Shown in pieces: positions 37,346 to 47,439 of a DNA stretch of 64,000 nt. The stretch covers positions 62,001 through 126,000 of the forward strand of contig CAWFTF010000013.1 in assembly GCA_963818645.1 (NCBI GenBank). The letters are read 5' to 3'. The stretch's first letter is position 1, and each line of letters opens with the position of its first letter. The position numbers and the translations under genes were made by a program. The notes under the pieces are model-generated. The model did not search any database and had not been told where the DNA came from. It saw nothing but the letters and a program-made list of their open reading frames with translations. Source of the DNA: Gp6-AA40 sp963818645. Lineage in GTDB: Bacteria > Acidobacteriota > Vicinamibacteria > Vicinamibacterales > UBA2999.

Positions 37346-37779
37346 TTAATCTCATACACCCCGTCGGGCGTCTGCGATCGATGCGCCTTGTGGCAGGACG
37401 CGCACGTGGCGCTGATTGCACCTGAGGCCGCGACGAGATTGTCGTAGCTCTTCTCCTTCGCCGCCTTCTCGAGATCGTCGACGCCTTTGAGTCCGGCTTC
37501 GGTCGTCGTGATGGCATCGGACACCTTCTTGTCGCTCCAGAACGCGAGCGTGGTCTTGAACCCGGCCCTCAGCGCGGACACGTGCTTGTCGAGTGGCGTG
37601 TAGTCCGGATACGCACCCGCGCTTTCGATGGTCTTGACCTCGGCCCGCAACGCCTGCGCGCTCGCGCTGAGATCTTTCATCGCCTTCTGGTACGCCTCGG
37701 TTGGCTTTTCATCGGCACGCACCGAAAAGACCGCAAGGACAAACACAAGTACTGTCACAACGCCAACGCTACGCCGCAT
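37342..37779 (-). CDS. Exported monohaem cytochrome c, cytochrome c'-like (paralogue 1)
   Basis: 145 residues: signal peptide MRRSVGVVTVLVFVLAVFSVRA, a four-helix body (EAYQKAMKDLSASAQALRAEV, FKTTLAFWSDKKVSDAI), and the haem site C126-A-S-C-H130 close to the C-terminus, as in cytochrome c'/c-556 type proteins. The tail HRSQTPDGVYEIK is shared with the cytochromes at 37818 and 51136. Likely a periplasmic electron carrier or sensor. It is adjacent to paralogue 2 with 38 bp between, and that gap holds a small GAACTGTGAACCGCGAAC repeat-like string. Confidence 0.85.
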   Translation of the reverse strand: MRRSVGVVTVLVFVLAVFSVRADEKPTEAYQKAMKDLSASAQALRAEVKTIESAGAYPDYTPLDKHVSALRAGFKTTLAFWSDKKVSDAITTTEAGLKGVDDLEKAAKEKSYDNLVAASGAISATCASCHKAHRSQTPDGVYEIK

Positions 37780-37817
37780 ATTCCCCTCAGACGCGACTAT
37801 GAACTGTGAACCGCGAA

Positions 37818-38267
37818 CTACTTGATCTCATACGTCCCATCGGGCAGCCGTACCCGATGCGCGGTGTGACACGGCGCGCAAACACCAATCGCGCCGATCT
37901 CTCCCGACGATGAGGCCCCGGCGATCGCGGCTTGAGCGGTGACGACACCGGGATGGTTCTGAGCCTTGGCAGCGGTCTCGAGATCGGTGGCCGCCTTGAT
38001 GCCGTCCTGCGACAGCTTGATGGCGTCATCGACTTTCTTGTCCTGCCAGTAGGTCAGGACGACGGCGAAGATCGCTTTCATCGCCGCCGCGTCCTTTTCG
38101 ATGGCGGCAAAGTCGATGTCTTTCAGGCTGTTGCGCAGATGGTTATTGACCGTCCCCAGCTCCTTCATCGCTTTCTGGTATTCGGGAGTGGGCTTCTCAT
38201 TCGCCTGGGACGGGAGTACGAGCAATACCGATAAACAGAGCGATAGCGTCACCAGTCTTGCTCGCAT
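37818..38267 (-). CDS. Exported monohaem cytochrome c, cytochrome c'-like (paralogue 2)
   Basis: 149 residues from MRARLVTLSLCLSVLLVLPSQA. The helical body resembles paralogue 1 (EYQKAMKELGTVNNHLRNSL, VVLTYWQDKKVDDAIKLSQDG). The haem motif CAPCH is near residue 133 and the tail is HRVRLPDGTYEIK. It has a longer Ala/Gly/Ser loop (AIAGASSSGEIGAIG) before the haem. Tandem duplication with paralogue 1 is likely. Start at 38267 is chosen for the signal peptide; the longer frame to 38354 runs into the ankyrin gene. Confidence 0.85.
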   Translation of the reverse strand: MRARLVTLSLCLSVLLVLPSQANEKPTPEYQKAMKELGTVNNHLRNSLKDIDFAAIEKDAAAMKAIFAVVLTYWQDKKVDDAIKLSQDGIKAATDLETAAKAQNHPGVVTAQAAIAGASSSGEIGAIGVCAPCHTAHRVRLPDGTYEIK

Positions 38268-38280
38268 ACTCCCCCTCCCC

Positions 38281-39904
38281 TTACTCCTGTGCGCCGAGAC
38301 TCGCGAGCACCGTCGCGACCTTCTCGTCGCCGATCTTCTCGCCGTTGTCTCCACCTGTGATGAACTGGCGACCCGGGTGTTTAGCGACCTGCAGTGGAGT
38401 CAGACCACGCCGGTCCTTGATGTCCGTTCTCGCGCCCTTGCTGATCAGGAACTCGATGACCGTCGGATACTTGTCGGCCGCCGCGATGTGCAGCGCGGTG
38501 TCGCCCACGTCGCGGCCGACGAGCGTCCTCGAGTTGCCGACGTGATACGTCGTGAGCGCACCCCGTGCCGCGTTGATGTCTTCGCCGCCGCTGAACTCCA
38601 CCGCCAGCTTCATCGTCTCGAGCACTTTCGCCTCGGAGAACAACCGCTTGCGCTGGAAGTACGCGGTGTTGTCGCCCTGCGCGCCCTTCTCGCCAATCTT
38701 CACGAACGGGATGAAGGTGAAGACACCAGGAAACACGCCCATCGACGCCATTGTCGGGGTCGTGCCGTCCATCATCGGGGTCTTCGGATCGGCACCCGCC
38801 GCAATCAGCACGCGCATCGTGTCGGTCTCGTTCAGCGCGGTCGCCAGCAAGTACGGCGTCGCGCCAAGGAGATATTCAGGCAACTGGTTGTAGCGCAGGT
38901 TGCCATCCGGATCGGGCTGTCCCTTCGTGAGCCGCACGTTGACGTCGGCCTTGTGCGCGAGCAGCGCCTTGACGAGGTCGATGTTCTTGCGCGCGACGGC
39001 GAAGTGCAGTGCTGTGTGCCCCGCTTCGACGATGTTCGGGTCGGCGCCTTTGTCGAGCAGGAAGAGCGCCACCTCGCGTATGGTCGTTGTGCGCGGCCAG
39101 CATCAGGGCAGTCTCGCCGATGCCGGTCGTCGCATCCAGGTTGGCGCCCGCGGTGATGAGTATCTTGACCGCGCCAAGGTCACCATCTCTGGCTGCGAAG
39201 AGCAGCGGGGTCAGTCCACCCTTGTCGATCCAGCGAAGTCCGGGCCGGGATCCGTCCGACTCGAGCGTGTGATCGGCAATTCCCGTCAGTCGACCGCCCT
39301 GAGGGTTGCCTCTGGAGAAACTGACGAACTCGCGACGGAGCTCCGTGCGAGCGTTGACATCGGCCCTCGAGTCGATCAGCAGACGCATGACCTCGTACTG
39401 CTTCTGAGCGACCGCCCAGTGCAGCGCTGTCTGTTCGCGGCCGCCGCCCTTGGCGTTGACGTTTGCGCCGGCGGCGATGAGTGCCTTGATCACTGAGATG
39501 TTTCCAGCGCGAACCGCGGTCATGAGCGGCGTTTCACCGGTGGAGGTGGCGATGTTGACGTCAGCGCCGGCCTTGATCAGGCGCTGCACCGCAAGCAGGT
39601 TCGCGTTCTCGGCCGCGAGCGAGAGCGGTGTCACGCCATAGTCGTTCTTCACGTTCACGGCGGCGCCGGCCGAAAGGAGCAACTCGACGCTTTCCATGTC
39701 GTCCCAGTGTGTGGCCCAGTGGAGTGCCGTTGCCCCGTCGGGCTGGGGCGCGTTGACATCTCCCTTTTGCTTGATCAGGGTGCGAATCGCCGCGCGGTCC
39801 TGCTGGCGGGCGGCGTCTGCAAGCGGGCTGGCTGCGGCTTCTGCCATTGCTGGCAGGGCCAGAGCCAGACCCACGGCAACTACCCACGTACGTTCTCTTT
39901 TCAT
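38281..39904 (-). CDS. Secreted ankyrin-repeat protein, frameshifted near 39080
   Basis: About 540 residues once two frames are joined at the HNDHTR / MALFLLDKGADPNIV boundary. A signal peptide (KRERTWVVAVGLALALPAMAEAA) precedes many ankyrin repeats of the form G-TALHWA...V-LLL-AGA-VN, for example DGATALHWATHWDDMESVELL and GETPLMTAVRAGNISVIKALI. The second half has another set (AGHTALHFAVARKNIDLVKALL, VGDTALHIAAADKYPTVIEFLI). Such proteins act in the periplasm or outside through protein binding; partner unknown. ATG 39904 is chosen over an upstream TTG. A length of 3n+1 fits one inserted base. Confidence 0.82.
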
Positions 39905-39934
39905 ATGCAACCCTTCGTCCTCGTGGTCACGAGA

Positions 39935-40025
39935 TCAACTCCCAATTCCCAACTTCCAATTCCCAAAGGTCCAACTCCCAAATTTCTCGGCGATTGGGCG
40001 TTGGGAGTTGGCCGTTTGGGAGTTT
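39935..40025. repeat. Inverted heptad-word array, CTCCCAA type (copy 3)
   Basis: Left arm reads CTCCCAA, TTCCCAA, CTTCCAA, TTCCCAA, AGGTCCAA, CTCCCAA, the clearest heptad register in the window. The right arm carries TTGGGCG, TTGGGAG, TTGG and TTTGGGAG. It lies between the ankyrin start and the DUF1552 stop. Confidence 0.87.
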
Positions 40026-40039
40026 TCACAGATTCGGGT

Positions 40040-41353
40040 TTAGACAGAGATCCCTTCCAGCTTGCCCGTGCTGTTGCCCAGTTTGTCGACCTCGACACCG
40101 AACTTGTCCATCAACGTCATGTGCAGGTTGGCCAGCGGCGCACCCTTCTGCATCACGTGCATGTCGCCCTTGAGGACCGCGCCGCCGCCACCGGCAACGA
40201 CGATCGGCAGGTTCTGCGGCAGGTGTATGTTGCCGTCGCTGAGACCCGAACCGTAGACGAGCACGGTGTGATCGAGCAGCGACCCGTCGCCATCTGGCGT
40301 CGACTCGAGCTTCTTCAGGAAGTGTGCGAACAGCGACACCTGATAGGTGTTGATCATCGTGATGTTCTCGAGGCGCGCCGTGACGTCCGGGTTGTGCGTC
40401 GTCGAGTGGTGCGGCTCGTTCATGCCGATTTCCGGGAACCGGCGGCTGCTGGTCTCGCGTTCCATCATCAGCGTCGACACACGGGTCGTGTCGCTCTGGA
40501 AGGCCAGCGTCATCAGATCGAACATCAGCTTCGCGTGGTCGCCGTAGACGGGCGGCGCACCGGCCGGCGCTTCCATCGTTGGCGGCAATGCGTCGTTGTC
40601 CTGTTCGGCTTTGCGGATGCGGCGTTCGACTTCGCGGACCGCCTGCATGTATTCCTGCACTTTGGCGCGATCGCCGTTGCCGATCTTGCGCTCGAGGTCG
40701 GCGACATCCGAGGTCACCGAGTCGAGCAGGCTGCGATTCGACTCGATGCGCGCGCGGCGGGCTGCCGGCGTCGTGCTCTCCGCTTCGCCGAATAGACGCT
40801 CGAACACCTCGCGCGGGTTCGTCTCCGCCGGGAGCGGAGTCGTCGGCGTGCTATACGCCAGCGTCGTGAGGTAGCCGCAGTTGGCCGCCTCGCAGTCACC
40901 GACCATGGCCAGCGATTCCAGGCCGAGCTCGAGCGAGGGCAGCTTGTTCTCCTGCCCGATCTGCTGTGCGATGAACTGGTCCATCGAGACGCCGGCGTGA
41001 ATGTTCGCACCGCCGCGCGCGCGCACGTCGGTGAGGAAGGCACTGGCCGCGCCCGGATGGCCGATGCCCGCGTTGTCGAGACCGCTGACTACCGTCAACT
41101 GCTTCCGGAAGGGCGCCAGGGGCTGCATGATCGGCGTCATCTCGAAGCCGGCGCCAGTCGTCTTCGGCGTCCAGTTCTCCATGACCATGCCCATCGGCAC
41201 ATACATCGCCGCGAAGCGCATGATCGGCTTGGCAGCTGTCCTGCCGACCGCTGTGAAGGCCGGCACCATGCCGTCAAGCAGAGGCAACGCGAGCGTCGTG
41301 CCGATACCGCGCAGCACCGTGCGGCGACTGATGGCTTTCTTCGTGATGAACAT
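40040..41353 (-). CDS. DUF1552 protein, Tat-exported
   Basis: 437 residues. The N-terminus MFITKKAISRRTVLRGIGTT carries a twin-arginine signal (SRRTVLRG) followed by ALPLLDGMVPAF. The body has DUF1552 features: GMVMENWTPK, LDNAGIGHPGAASAFLTDVRARGG spread over about 86-110, SMDQFIAQQIG, LELGLE, then a helical stretch (DVADLERKIGNGDRAKVQEYMQAVREVERRIR over about 210-242) and a C-terminal HTVLVYGSGLSDGNIHLPQNLPIVVAGGG. It is always found with a DUF1592 partner, here upstream with a 1-bp overlap. Function unknown; the fold resembles sulfatase/phosphatase-like proteins. Confidence 0.88.
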   Translation of the reverse strand: MFITKKAISRRTVLRGIGTTLALPLLDGMVPAFTAVGRTAAKPIMRFAAMYVPMGMVMENWTPKTTGAGFEMTPIMQPLAPFRKQLTVVSGLDNAGIGHPGAASAFLTDVRARGGANIHAGVSMDQFIAQQIGQENKLPSLELGLESLAMVGDCEAANCGYLTTLAYSTPTTPLPAETNPREVFERLFGEAESTTPAARRARIESNRSLLDSVTSDVADLERKIGNGDRAKVQEYMQAVREVERRIRKAEQDNDALPPTMEAPAGAPPVYGDHAKLMFDLMTLAFQSDTTRVSTLMMERETSSRRFPEIGMNEPHHSTTHNPDVTARLENITMINTYQVSLFAHFLKKLESTPDGDGSLLDHTVLVYGSGLSDGNIHLPQNLPIVVAGGGGAVLKGDMHVMQKGAPLANLHMTLMDKFGVEVDKLGNSTGKLEGISV

Positions 41354-43922
41354 TACTCGGCTCCCTTCGATTGATACTGAAACGGCATGCTGTTGACGAT
41401 TCCAAGAATGACCGACGACCACCGGTTGCTGTGTTCGGCGGCCTCCTTCGTGATCTGGCGCAGCGCCGGGCGGTCGTAGTACTCGACCGGGCGTCCGAGC
41501 GCGTAAACCATCATCTTTTCCGCCACCGTCGTGACGAACTGATCGCGGCGCGACGCGAGGATTTGCTGAACACCGACGGGGCCATCGACTTTCGTGCCGT
41601 CGAGCAGCGCCACCTTCGTGTCGATCGGCTTGCCGCCGTCGGTGGTGCGCCAGGCACCGACGCCGTCGTAGTTCTCCAGCGCGAAGCCCCAGGGATCCAT
41701 GCGCGCGTGACAGTTGGCGCAGACCGGGTTCGTCCGGTGACGCTCGAGCGCCGCACGTATCGAGAGCGGTGCACCGTCGTCGTCTTCCGGCTTGAGCGTG
41801 GTGTCGATGTTCGGCGGCGGCGGCGGGACAGGCGAGCCGAGGATGTTGTTGAGGACCCACTTCCCACGCAGCACAGGCGATGTGCGATTGGCCTGCGAGG
41901 TGACCGTCAGGATGCTCCCATGACCCAGCAGACCGACGCGGTTCGCGGGCATCGTCACCTTGCGGAAGCGATTGCCGACGATGTTCGGGATGCCGTAGTG
42001 GCGGGCGAGCCGCTCGTTGATGAACGAGTAGTTTGCTGTGAGGAGATCGCCGATCGGCCGATCCTCTCGCATCATGCCGTCAATCAAACGCTCGGTCTCC
42101 TCCTTGAACGCCAGCCGGAGCTCGCCGTCGAACTCGGGATACACGTCCTCGACCGGTGTCGAGCCTTCGAGCCGGCGGAGCTCCAGCCACTGGGCTGAGA
42201 AGTTATCGACGAGCGCACGCGACCGCGGGTCGCTCAGCATCCGTTTGACCTGCGCCTCGAGCACGGTGCGGTCGCGCAACCGGCCCTTCTCTGCCAGGCC
42301 GAGCAACTCGTCATCTGGGATGCTGCTCCAGAGGAAGAACGACAGCCGCGACGCAAGGTCAATGTCGCTGAGTCGCGACACGCCGGCCGACTTCGGCGGT
42401 GTCAGCGTCGTGAGGTTGGCGGGTGCGTCCTGGGCACGCAGCATGAGACCTCGGGCTGCCGCGGGCATTACCGCAACCGGGCGGCCGGTGGTGCTGGCGT
42501 CGGTGGTGGCAGGAGTCGGGACGCGGAACAGGAAATGCGGACTGGTGAGAATGCGCTCGATGCCGCCCTGGATGCAGCCGTCGAAACCCTTCGACAGGCC
42601 TGCGCGGCAGAACCGCATCAGCGTCTGAACCTCGCCGTCGTTCACCGGGCGCCGATACGCGCGGCGCGCGATGCTGGAGAGGATCTTCGTCGCACACGGC
42701 TCGAGCTCGGCTTCCGTCGTCGGCCGGCACGTGAAGATCTTCTTGCGGCTGGCGCTCTCCTCTGACGGTTTGGCCCCGAACGGACCGGCGATCTCGACCG
42801 TCTTGATCGCGATGTTGCCGCCGCGCTCCTCGTCGGGATTGGCGCCAGGCGGCAGCACGAACGATTCGTCGGCGTCCCAGCGGCGCGCTGGCAGCGCCAG
42901 CGCCACCACGTGGCTACCGGCAGTCGCGAAGAAGCGCGCCTCGAACACCGAGTCGCCGTCGAGCGAGTTCTTCTCGAACTCCGAGTCGCCCAGATCGTCT
43001 TGCGAGTAGCCCTCGGCCGGCGGCGTGCCCTTCATCAGCCCCGCCTGGTCGAACAGCTTCACGCGTGCGCCGTCGAGCCGCACGTCGATCGGCTGCGCGT
43101 GATGGCCAAGGCCGCGAATGTATTCGTTCTGCGTCCGCTTCAGCCGAAGCTGGACGGTGTACTCGCCGTCGAGCGGGAACGAGTGGCGAACCGTGACGCC
43201 GCGCGCGCCGAACGGGAGATCCTCGCTCGCCCGGTCACGCTGTTTCAGCGAGCCGTCGATGCCGTAGAGCACCGGCGCCACCATCATCGTGGCGTCACCA
43301 ACAGCGAGGCGACTCACCTGCCTGCCGAGCGACATGTAACGCTCGAGCAGCATCGGCGAGACCGTCAACGCCTCCGCAATATTGTCGAAGCCACCGGTCG
43401 CGTTCTCGCTGGGCAGGAGCGAAACCGGAATCTCCAGGCTGAGCAGGTCGCGGACGGCGTTCGTGTATTCCGTCCGATTCAGCCGATGCGGCGTCACGCG
43501 CCCGGCGGTGGGGATCGCGGCCGCCGCTTTGTCGAGCTCCCCTTCCAGATAGGACGCGAGGCCCATCGAGACCGCCGGCTCAGGCCGCGGCCGTCCGGCC
43601 GGAGGCATGTCGCCGACCGCGCAGCTTGTGCGCCACCTTCTCCCAAATCTCCGGGGCCATCGAAGGATGCTCGATGTCAACTTCGCCGAGCGAGAGTCCG
43701 CCAGTCTTCAGCCGCTCGTTGTGGCACGTGACGCAGGTACTGGTCGACGAGCGCGCGCGGCGATGGCGCCGCTGGCTGTGCCGCCGCAGTGGACGCTGAC
43801 TGAGGATGCGGCTCTGGTGTGGCCGCCGCTTCTGGCAGCCGTTCCGCAGAAACGCTGAAGTAGCCTGCGCCGACCAGCGCGATGGCCAGTGACGCCACAC
43901 TCATTCTCGTGAGAGTCGACAT
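41353..43922 (-). CDS. DUF1592-type dihaem cytochrome protein, two frameshifts
   Basis: About 855 residues. The ATG at 43922 gives MSTLTRMSVASLAIALVGAGYF (export signal). A slip near 43737 (an extra C in CAGTACCTGC) restores ALVDQYCVTCHNERLKTGG, the first haem site. A second slip near 43620 restores VGDMPPAGRPRPE. The rest is open: DUF1587/1592/1588/1595/1585-type blocks such as RLNRTEYTNAVRDLL, FLWSSIPDDELLGLAEKGRL, NYSFINERLARHYGIP, HGSILTVTSQANRTSPVLRG and a second haem site CANCHARMDPWGFALENYD. It is coupled to the DUF1552 gene. Probable periplasmic redox protein of the kind expanded in Planctomycetes and Acidobacteria. Confidence 0.85.
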
Positions 43923-44112
43923 GCCGGTTGTTCCTCCTCCGCGCCTGCCTCGCACGATGCTCAGCTCGGTCGCGTAGGTTTTTGCTTTGTCCGCGACATG
44001 AGCAAGATGAGGACCATCTGCGTCGCGCGCACGACAATCGTTTGATTTCCTAGCAAAGTCTCGCATCGACGCTGTCGTCGTAACGACGCATCGTCTTTCA
44101 CGACGCGCGGAC

Positions 44113-44128
44113 TCGACATTCGTGTCGA
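44113..44128. promoter_or_regulatory. Dyad TCGACA-TTCG-TGTCGA
   Basis: Perfect 6-bp arms with a 4-nt centre. A close relative, GACATTTGTGTCGAT, lies about 99 bp downstream at 44214. Two similar dyads in one divergent promoter region suggest a repressor or activator acting at paired sites. Confidence 0.5.
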
Positions 44129-44213
44129 TGAATGAGCCGAATGGTGCGACATCAATGTTCACGAGGAAAGAACGGAGGTGCTCCGTCGTTTCCCCCGGCG
44201 GTCGCGAGCAGCG

Positions 44214-44225
44214 GACATTTGTGTC
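44214..44225. promoter_or_regulatory. Dyad GACA-TTTG-TGTC, second copy
   Basis: Shares GACATTYGTGTCGAT with the dyad at 44113; centre-to-centre distance is about 99 bp. It lies 177 bp upstream of the ABC substrate-binding protein start. Confidence 0.45.
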
Positions 44226-44401
44226 GATAGAGGATCGAGAACCCTGACGGAAGTGTCTGAGTGTGCGTGCGCGCTCAGCCTTCTGATGCGAGGAGCCAAC
44301 GGCGTCGCACGCAAAACGCGTGAGAAGTCCGAGCAAAGCGCACGAGTGCGCGTGAGACGAGCGAGTGAGCCTCTGGTTTGCATGGGACACAACATTCACC
44401 C

Positions 44402-45598
44402 ATGACAAGACACCTCACCCACCTTGCCCTTGCTCTGCTCACATCGCTCACGACCTGGTCCTGTGCCGCGCAGGCAGCCGACGATGTTCGCATCGGCGCG
44501 CCTCTCGCGCTGACCGGCAGCCTTGCCGACGAAGGCAAGAAGCAGGCGCTCGCATACGACATGTGGCTCACACGGGTGAACGCGGCCGGCGGAATCGACG
44601 TCGATGGGCAGAAGAAAAAGGTGACGCTCGTCACGTACGACTACCAGAGCGACGGCAAGCGTGCGCAGCAGCTCGCTGAAAAGCTCATCACCGACGACAA
44701 AGTGCACGTGGTAATGGCCCCATTTGGATCGGGCCACACCAAGATCGTCGCGGGTGTCGCCGAGCGCTACGGCGTCCCGGTCGTCGCATCAGTCGCGTCA
44801 TCGGAGTCGGTCTACGACCAGGGCTTCAAGAACCTGTTCGGCACGCTGGCGCCCAACTCCGGCCTCGTCGACGCGATGCTGACGCTCTTCACCCGCGAGT
44901 ACCCGAGCCTCAAGAAAGTTGCCATCCTCGGCCGTGACGATGTGTTTCCGCGCGACATGGCCGAGACGCTGAGAACGCGGGCAGGAATTGCAGGGCTCGA
45001 GGTCGTGTACTCGGAGTTCTACTCGAATGGGACGATCGACCATTCGGCGGCGCTCGCCAAGATCAAAGGGCTCGCGCCCGACTGGATCTACATCACCGGT
45101 TACTCGCAGGACTTGATCCTGGCCCGCAAACAGATGCACGACATCGGCCTTACGGCGCCCATCGTCACCATGATCACGGGGCCCGCGTATCGCGAGTTCA
45201 TCGAAGGTCTTGGACCGCTGGCTGAAGGGGTCACCAGCGTGACGTGGTGGCATCACACGACGACCTACGAGTCCGATGATGTCTGGGGCTCGACGAAAGC
45301 GTTCTACGAGGACTTCAAGTCGCACGAGTCGTCAGACCCCGACTACATCCATGCCGCGTCAGCCGCGGCGCTCGTCGCTGTGCAGAAAGCCATCGAGAGC
45401 GCCCGCTCGCTCGAGCCGACGAAGATCAGCAGTGCACTCCGCACGCTCAACCTGGCGACCTTCTACGGCCCCATCGTGTTCGACGAGCACGGCATGAATG
45501 CCGCGCGCGATCTTCCAATCCTGCAGGTCCAGGGGCAGGAGGTGAAAGTGCTGTTTCCCGCCTCGATTGCGCAGGCAAAACTGGCGATGTTCAAGTAG
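44402..45598 (+). CDS. ABC transporter substrate-binding protein, branched-chain amino acid type
   Basis: 398 residues. Signal peptide MTRHLTHLALALLTSLTTWSCAAQAA; the Cys in TWSCAAQ could be a lipobox but is not ideal. The periplasmic-binding fold is of the LivJ/LivK type: RIGAPLALTGSLADEGKKQALAYD over 31-54, VDGQKKKVTLVTYDYQSDGKRAQQLAEKL over 70-98, VVMAPFGSGHTK, VPVVASVASSES, KKVAILGRDDVFPRDMAETL and YITGYSQDLILARKQ. It delivers a ligand (amino acid, amide or aromatic acid) to the permeases downstream. First gene of a five-gene transporter operon. Confidence 0.92.
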   Translation: MTRHLTHLALALLTSLTTWSCAAQAADDVRIGAPLALTGSLADEGKKQALAYDMWLTRVNAAGGIDVDGQKKKVTLVTYDYQSDGKRAQQLAEKLITDDKVHVVMAPFGSGHTKIVAGVAERYGVPVVASVASSESVYDQGFKNLFGTLAPNSGLVDAMLTLFTREYPSLKKVAILGRDDVFPRDMAETLRTRAGIAGLEVVYSEFYSNGTIDHSAALAKIKGLAPDWIYITGYSQDLILARKQMHDIGLTAPIVTMITGPAYREFIEGLGPLAEGVTSVTWWHHTTTYESDDVWGSTKAFYEDFKSHESSDPDYIHAASAAALVAVQKAIESARSLEPTKISSALRTLNLATFYGPIVFDEHGMNAARDLPILQVQGQEVKVLFPASIAQAKLAMFK

Positions 45599-45622
45599 GC
45601 CCTTTCCCACAGCCGAGAGGGT

Positions 45623-46483
45623 ATGGACATCCTTCAGATTCTCGTCAACGGCCTGCTGCTGGGCGCGCTCTACGCGTGCATCGCAGTCGGGTTCTCGCTC
45701 GTCTGGGGTGTGTTGAACGTGATCAACATGCTCCACGGATCCTTCATCGTGCTCGGCGGGTATCTGGCCTTCTTCGCCTGGCGCGACCTCGGCGTGCACC
45801 CGCTGATCTCGCTCGTGGGCATCGCCGCGCTGCTCTTCGCGCTCGGATGGGTGCTGCAGTACGGCCTCATCAACCATGTCGTGGCCAGGCCGGTGCTGAC
45901 CACGCTGACCCTGACCTTCGGCCTCGACATGATTGTCTACAACTTCATGACGCTGGCGTTCACCGCGACACCGCGGCGGGTCGCGCTCGATCTGGGAGTC
46001 CTGCGCGCGTTTGACGTCGTCGTGCCGGTCGACCGAATCGTTGCGATGGTGCTCGCGTTCGCATTGACGGCACTGCTCTTCTTCGTGCTCCGGACGTCCG
46101 CGCTCGGCCGCGCGATCGTCGCCGTACGGATGGATCGTGACGCCGCCTCACTGATGGGCATCCGTGTCGAGCGCATCTACGCCGTCACCTTCGGTATCGG
46201 TGCCCTGATGGCCGGCGCCTGCGGCAGCCTGCTGGCCGTCGTCTATCCGGTCACCACGATGATGGCCGATCAATTTCTGGGTAAGGCCTTCGTCGTGTGC
46301 GTCATCGGCGGACTTGGCAGCGTGCCCGGAGCGCTGGCGGGCGGGATTGCGCTTGGGCTGATCGAGAGCGTGTCCGGAAACCTCGTCGGGCCACAGCATG
46401 CGATGACGATCGGATTCTCATTGATGATCCTGCTCCTCATGACACGGCCCACAGGCCTCCTCGGCACACAAGGGTACGAATGA
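45623..46483 (+). CDS. livH: Branched-chain amino acid-type ABC permease (LivH family)
   Basis: 286 residues, highly hydrophobic, with the LivH opening DILQILVNGLLLGALYACIAVGFSLVWGVLNVINMLHGSF over 2-41. Further features are GRAIVAVRMDRDAASLMGI, the permease loop that contacts the ATPase, and VCVIGGLGSVPGALAGGIALG. It forms half of the membrane channel with the LivM-type protein. A GAGAGGGT ribosome site lies close to the ATG. The stop overlaps the next start by ATGA. Confidence 0.93.
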   Translation: MDILQILVNGLLLGALYACIAVGFSLVWGVLNVINMLHGSFIVLGGYLAFFAWRDLGVHPLISLVGIAALLFALGWVLQYGLINHVVARPVLTTLTLTFGLDMIVYNFMTLAFTATPRRVALDLGVLRAFDVVVPVDRIVAMVLAFALTALLFFVLRTSALGRAIVAVRMDRDAASLMGIRVERIYAVTFGIGALMAGACGSLLAVVYPVTTMMADQFLGKAFVVCVIGGLGSVPGALAGGIALGLIESVSGNLVGPQHAMTIGFSLMILLLMTRPTGLLGTQGYE

Positions 46484-47439
46484 AGCGTGGCCTGACGATC
46501 TTTATCGCCTGCACAGTAGTGATCGCCGCGGCTCCCTTCGTTGCAGACAACTATGTCGTACGGCTATGCACATTTCTGTGCATGTACGCGGCCCTTGCGT
46601 TGTCATGGAATGTCATCGGAGGGTACGCGGGCTACCCGTCGTTCTCCACCGCTGGGTTTTTCGGCCTCGGCGCCTACGCCGGCGCACTGTTGCAGCATGC
46701 CGGTGTGACTCCAATCCTCTCCTGGCTCGCGGCCACGGTCGTGGTCGCCGCGCTGGCTGCCTCGATCGGACGCTTTATCCTGCGGATGAAGGGTCACTAC
46801 TTCGCAATCGGCTCCCTCGCGATCGTCGAAGTGCTGCGACTGGTTGCCTCGTCGTGGGCCTCGCTCACTGGCGGAGGCGACGGACTGAACGTCCCGATTC
46901 TCCAGGGTGGTCCTGACTTCATCGGACGGATATTCCTCTTCTCGATGATGGCGATGATGATCGTCTGCTTCGCCATGACGGTGCTTGTCGACCGCACACG
47001 CCTCGGCTTTGGGCTTCGCTGCATCAAGCAGAACGAAGATGCCGCCGACATGGTAGGAATCGACGTCACCTCCTACAAAACTGCAGCGTTTGCACTCTCG
47101 GCGATGTTCTGCGGAACGATCGGCGCCATCTACGCCTCGTGGGTCGCTTACATCGACCCGTCAGATGCGTTCAGCACGCTGCTCAGCCTGAAGGTCCCGG
47201 TCATGACACTGCTCGGCGGACCGGGCACCGTGCTCGGGCCGGTTGTGGGCGCGTGGATCTTCGTCATCCTCGAGGAGATCATCTGGGCGCAGTTCCTCGA
47301 ATTGAATCGCGCGATCCTCGGCGTCGTCATCGTGCTGCTCATCTTCGCGCTGCCAGGAGGACTCCTGGGGCTGCGGCTCCCGTCCTGGAACTGGCGCGCG
47401 CTCGTTGGGCTGCGTAATCGCGTACCGGAGGCGCAATGA
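46480..47439 (+). CDS. livM: Branched-chain amino acid-type ABC permease (LivM family)
   Basis: 319 residues. It contains LCMYAALALSWNVIGGYAGYPSFSTAGFFGLGAYAGALL spread over about 33-71, the ATPase-contact loop RTRLGFGLRCIKQNEDAADMVGIDVTSYKT over about 170-200, and LLGGPGTVLGPVVGAWIFVILEE. Several membrane helices. The ATG at 46480 overlaps livH by 4 bp and the stop overlaps livG by 4 bp. Confidence 0.93.
   Translation: MKRGLTIFIACTVVIAAAPFVADNYVVRLCTFLCMYAALALSWNVIGGYAGYPSFSTAGFFGLGAYAGALLQHAGVTPILSWLAATVVVAALAASIGRFILRMKGHYFAIGSLAIVEVLRLVASSWASLTGGGDGLNVPILQGGPDFIGRIFLFSMMAMMIVCFAMTVLVDRTRLGFGLRCIKQNEDAADMVGIDVTSYKTAAFALSAMFCGTIGAIYASWVAYIDPSDAFSTLLSLKVPVMTLLGGPGTVLGPVVGAWIFVILEEIIWAQFLELNRAILGVVIVLLIFALPGGLLGLRLPSWNWRALVGLRNRVPEAQ

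Larger units (their letters stand above)
43923..44401. other. Divergent intergenic region with dyads
   Basis: 479 bp between the DUF1592 gene and the ABC transporter. Short reading frames here have no family features or ribosome sites and were not accepted. It contains the dyads listed at 44113 and 44214 and a further CGTCGT-A-ACGACG near 44080. Both divergent promoters should lie here. Confidence 0.6.

Noticed and set aside
43923..44401. Several short reading frames in the gap before the ABC transporter
   Set aside because: Frames overlap on both strands, lack ribosome sites and family motifs, and vary in start choice.
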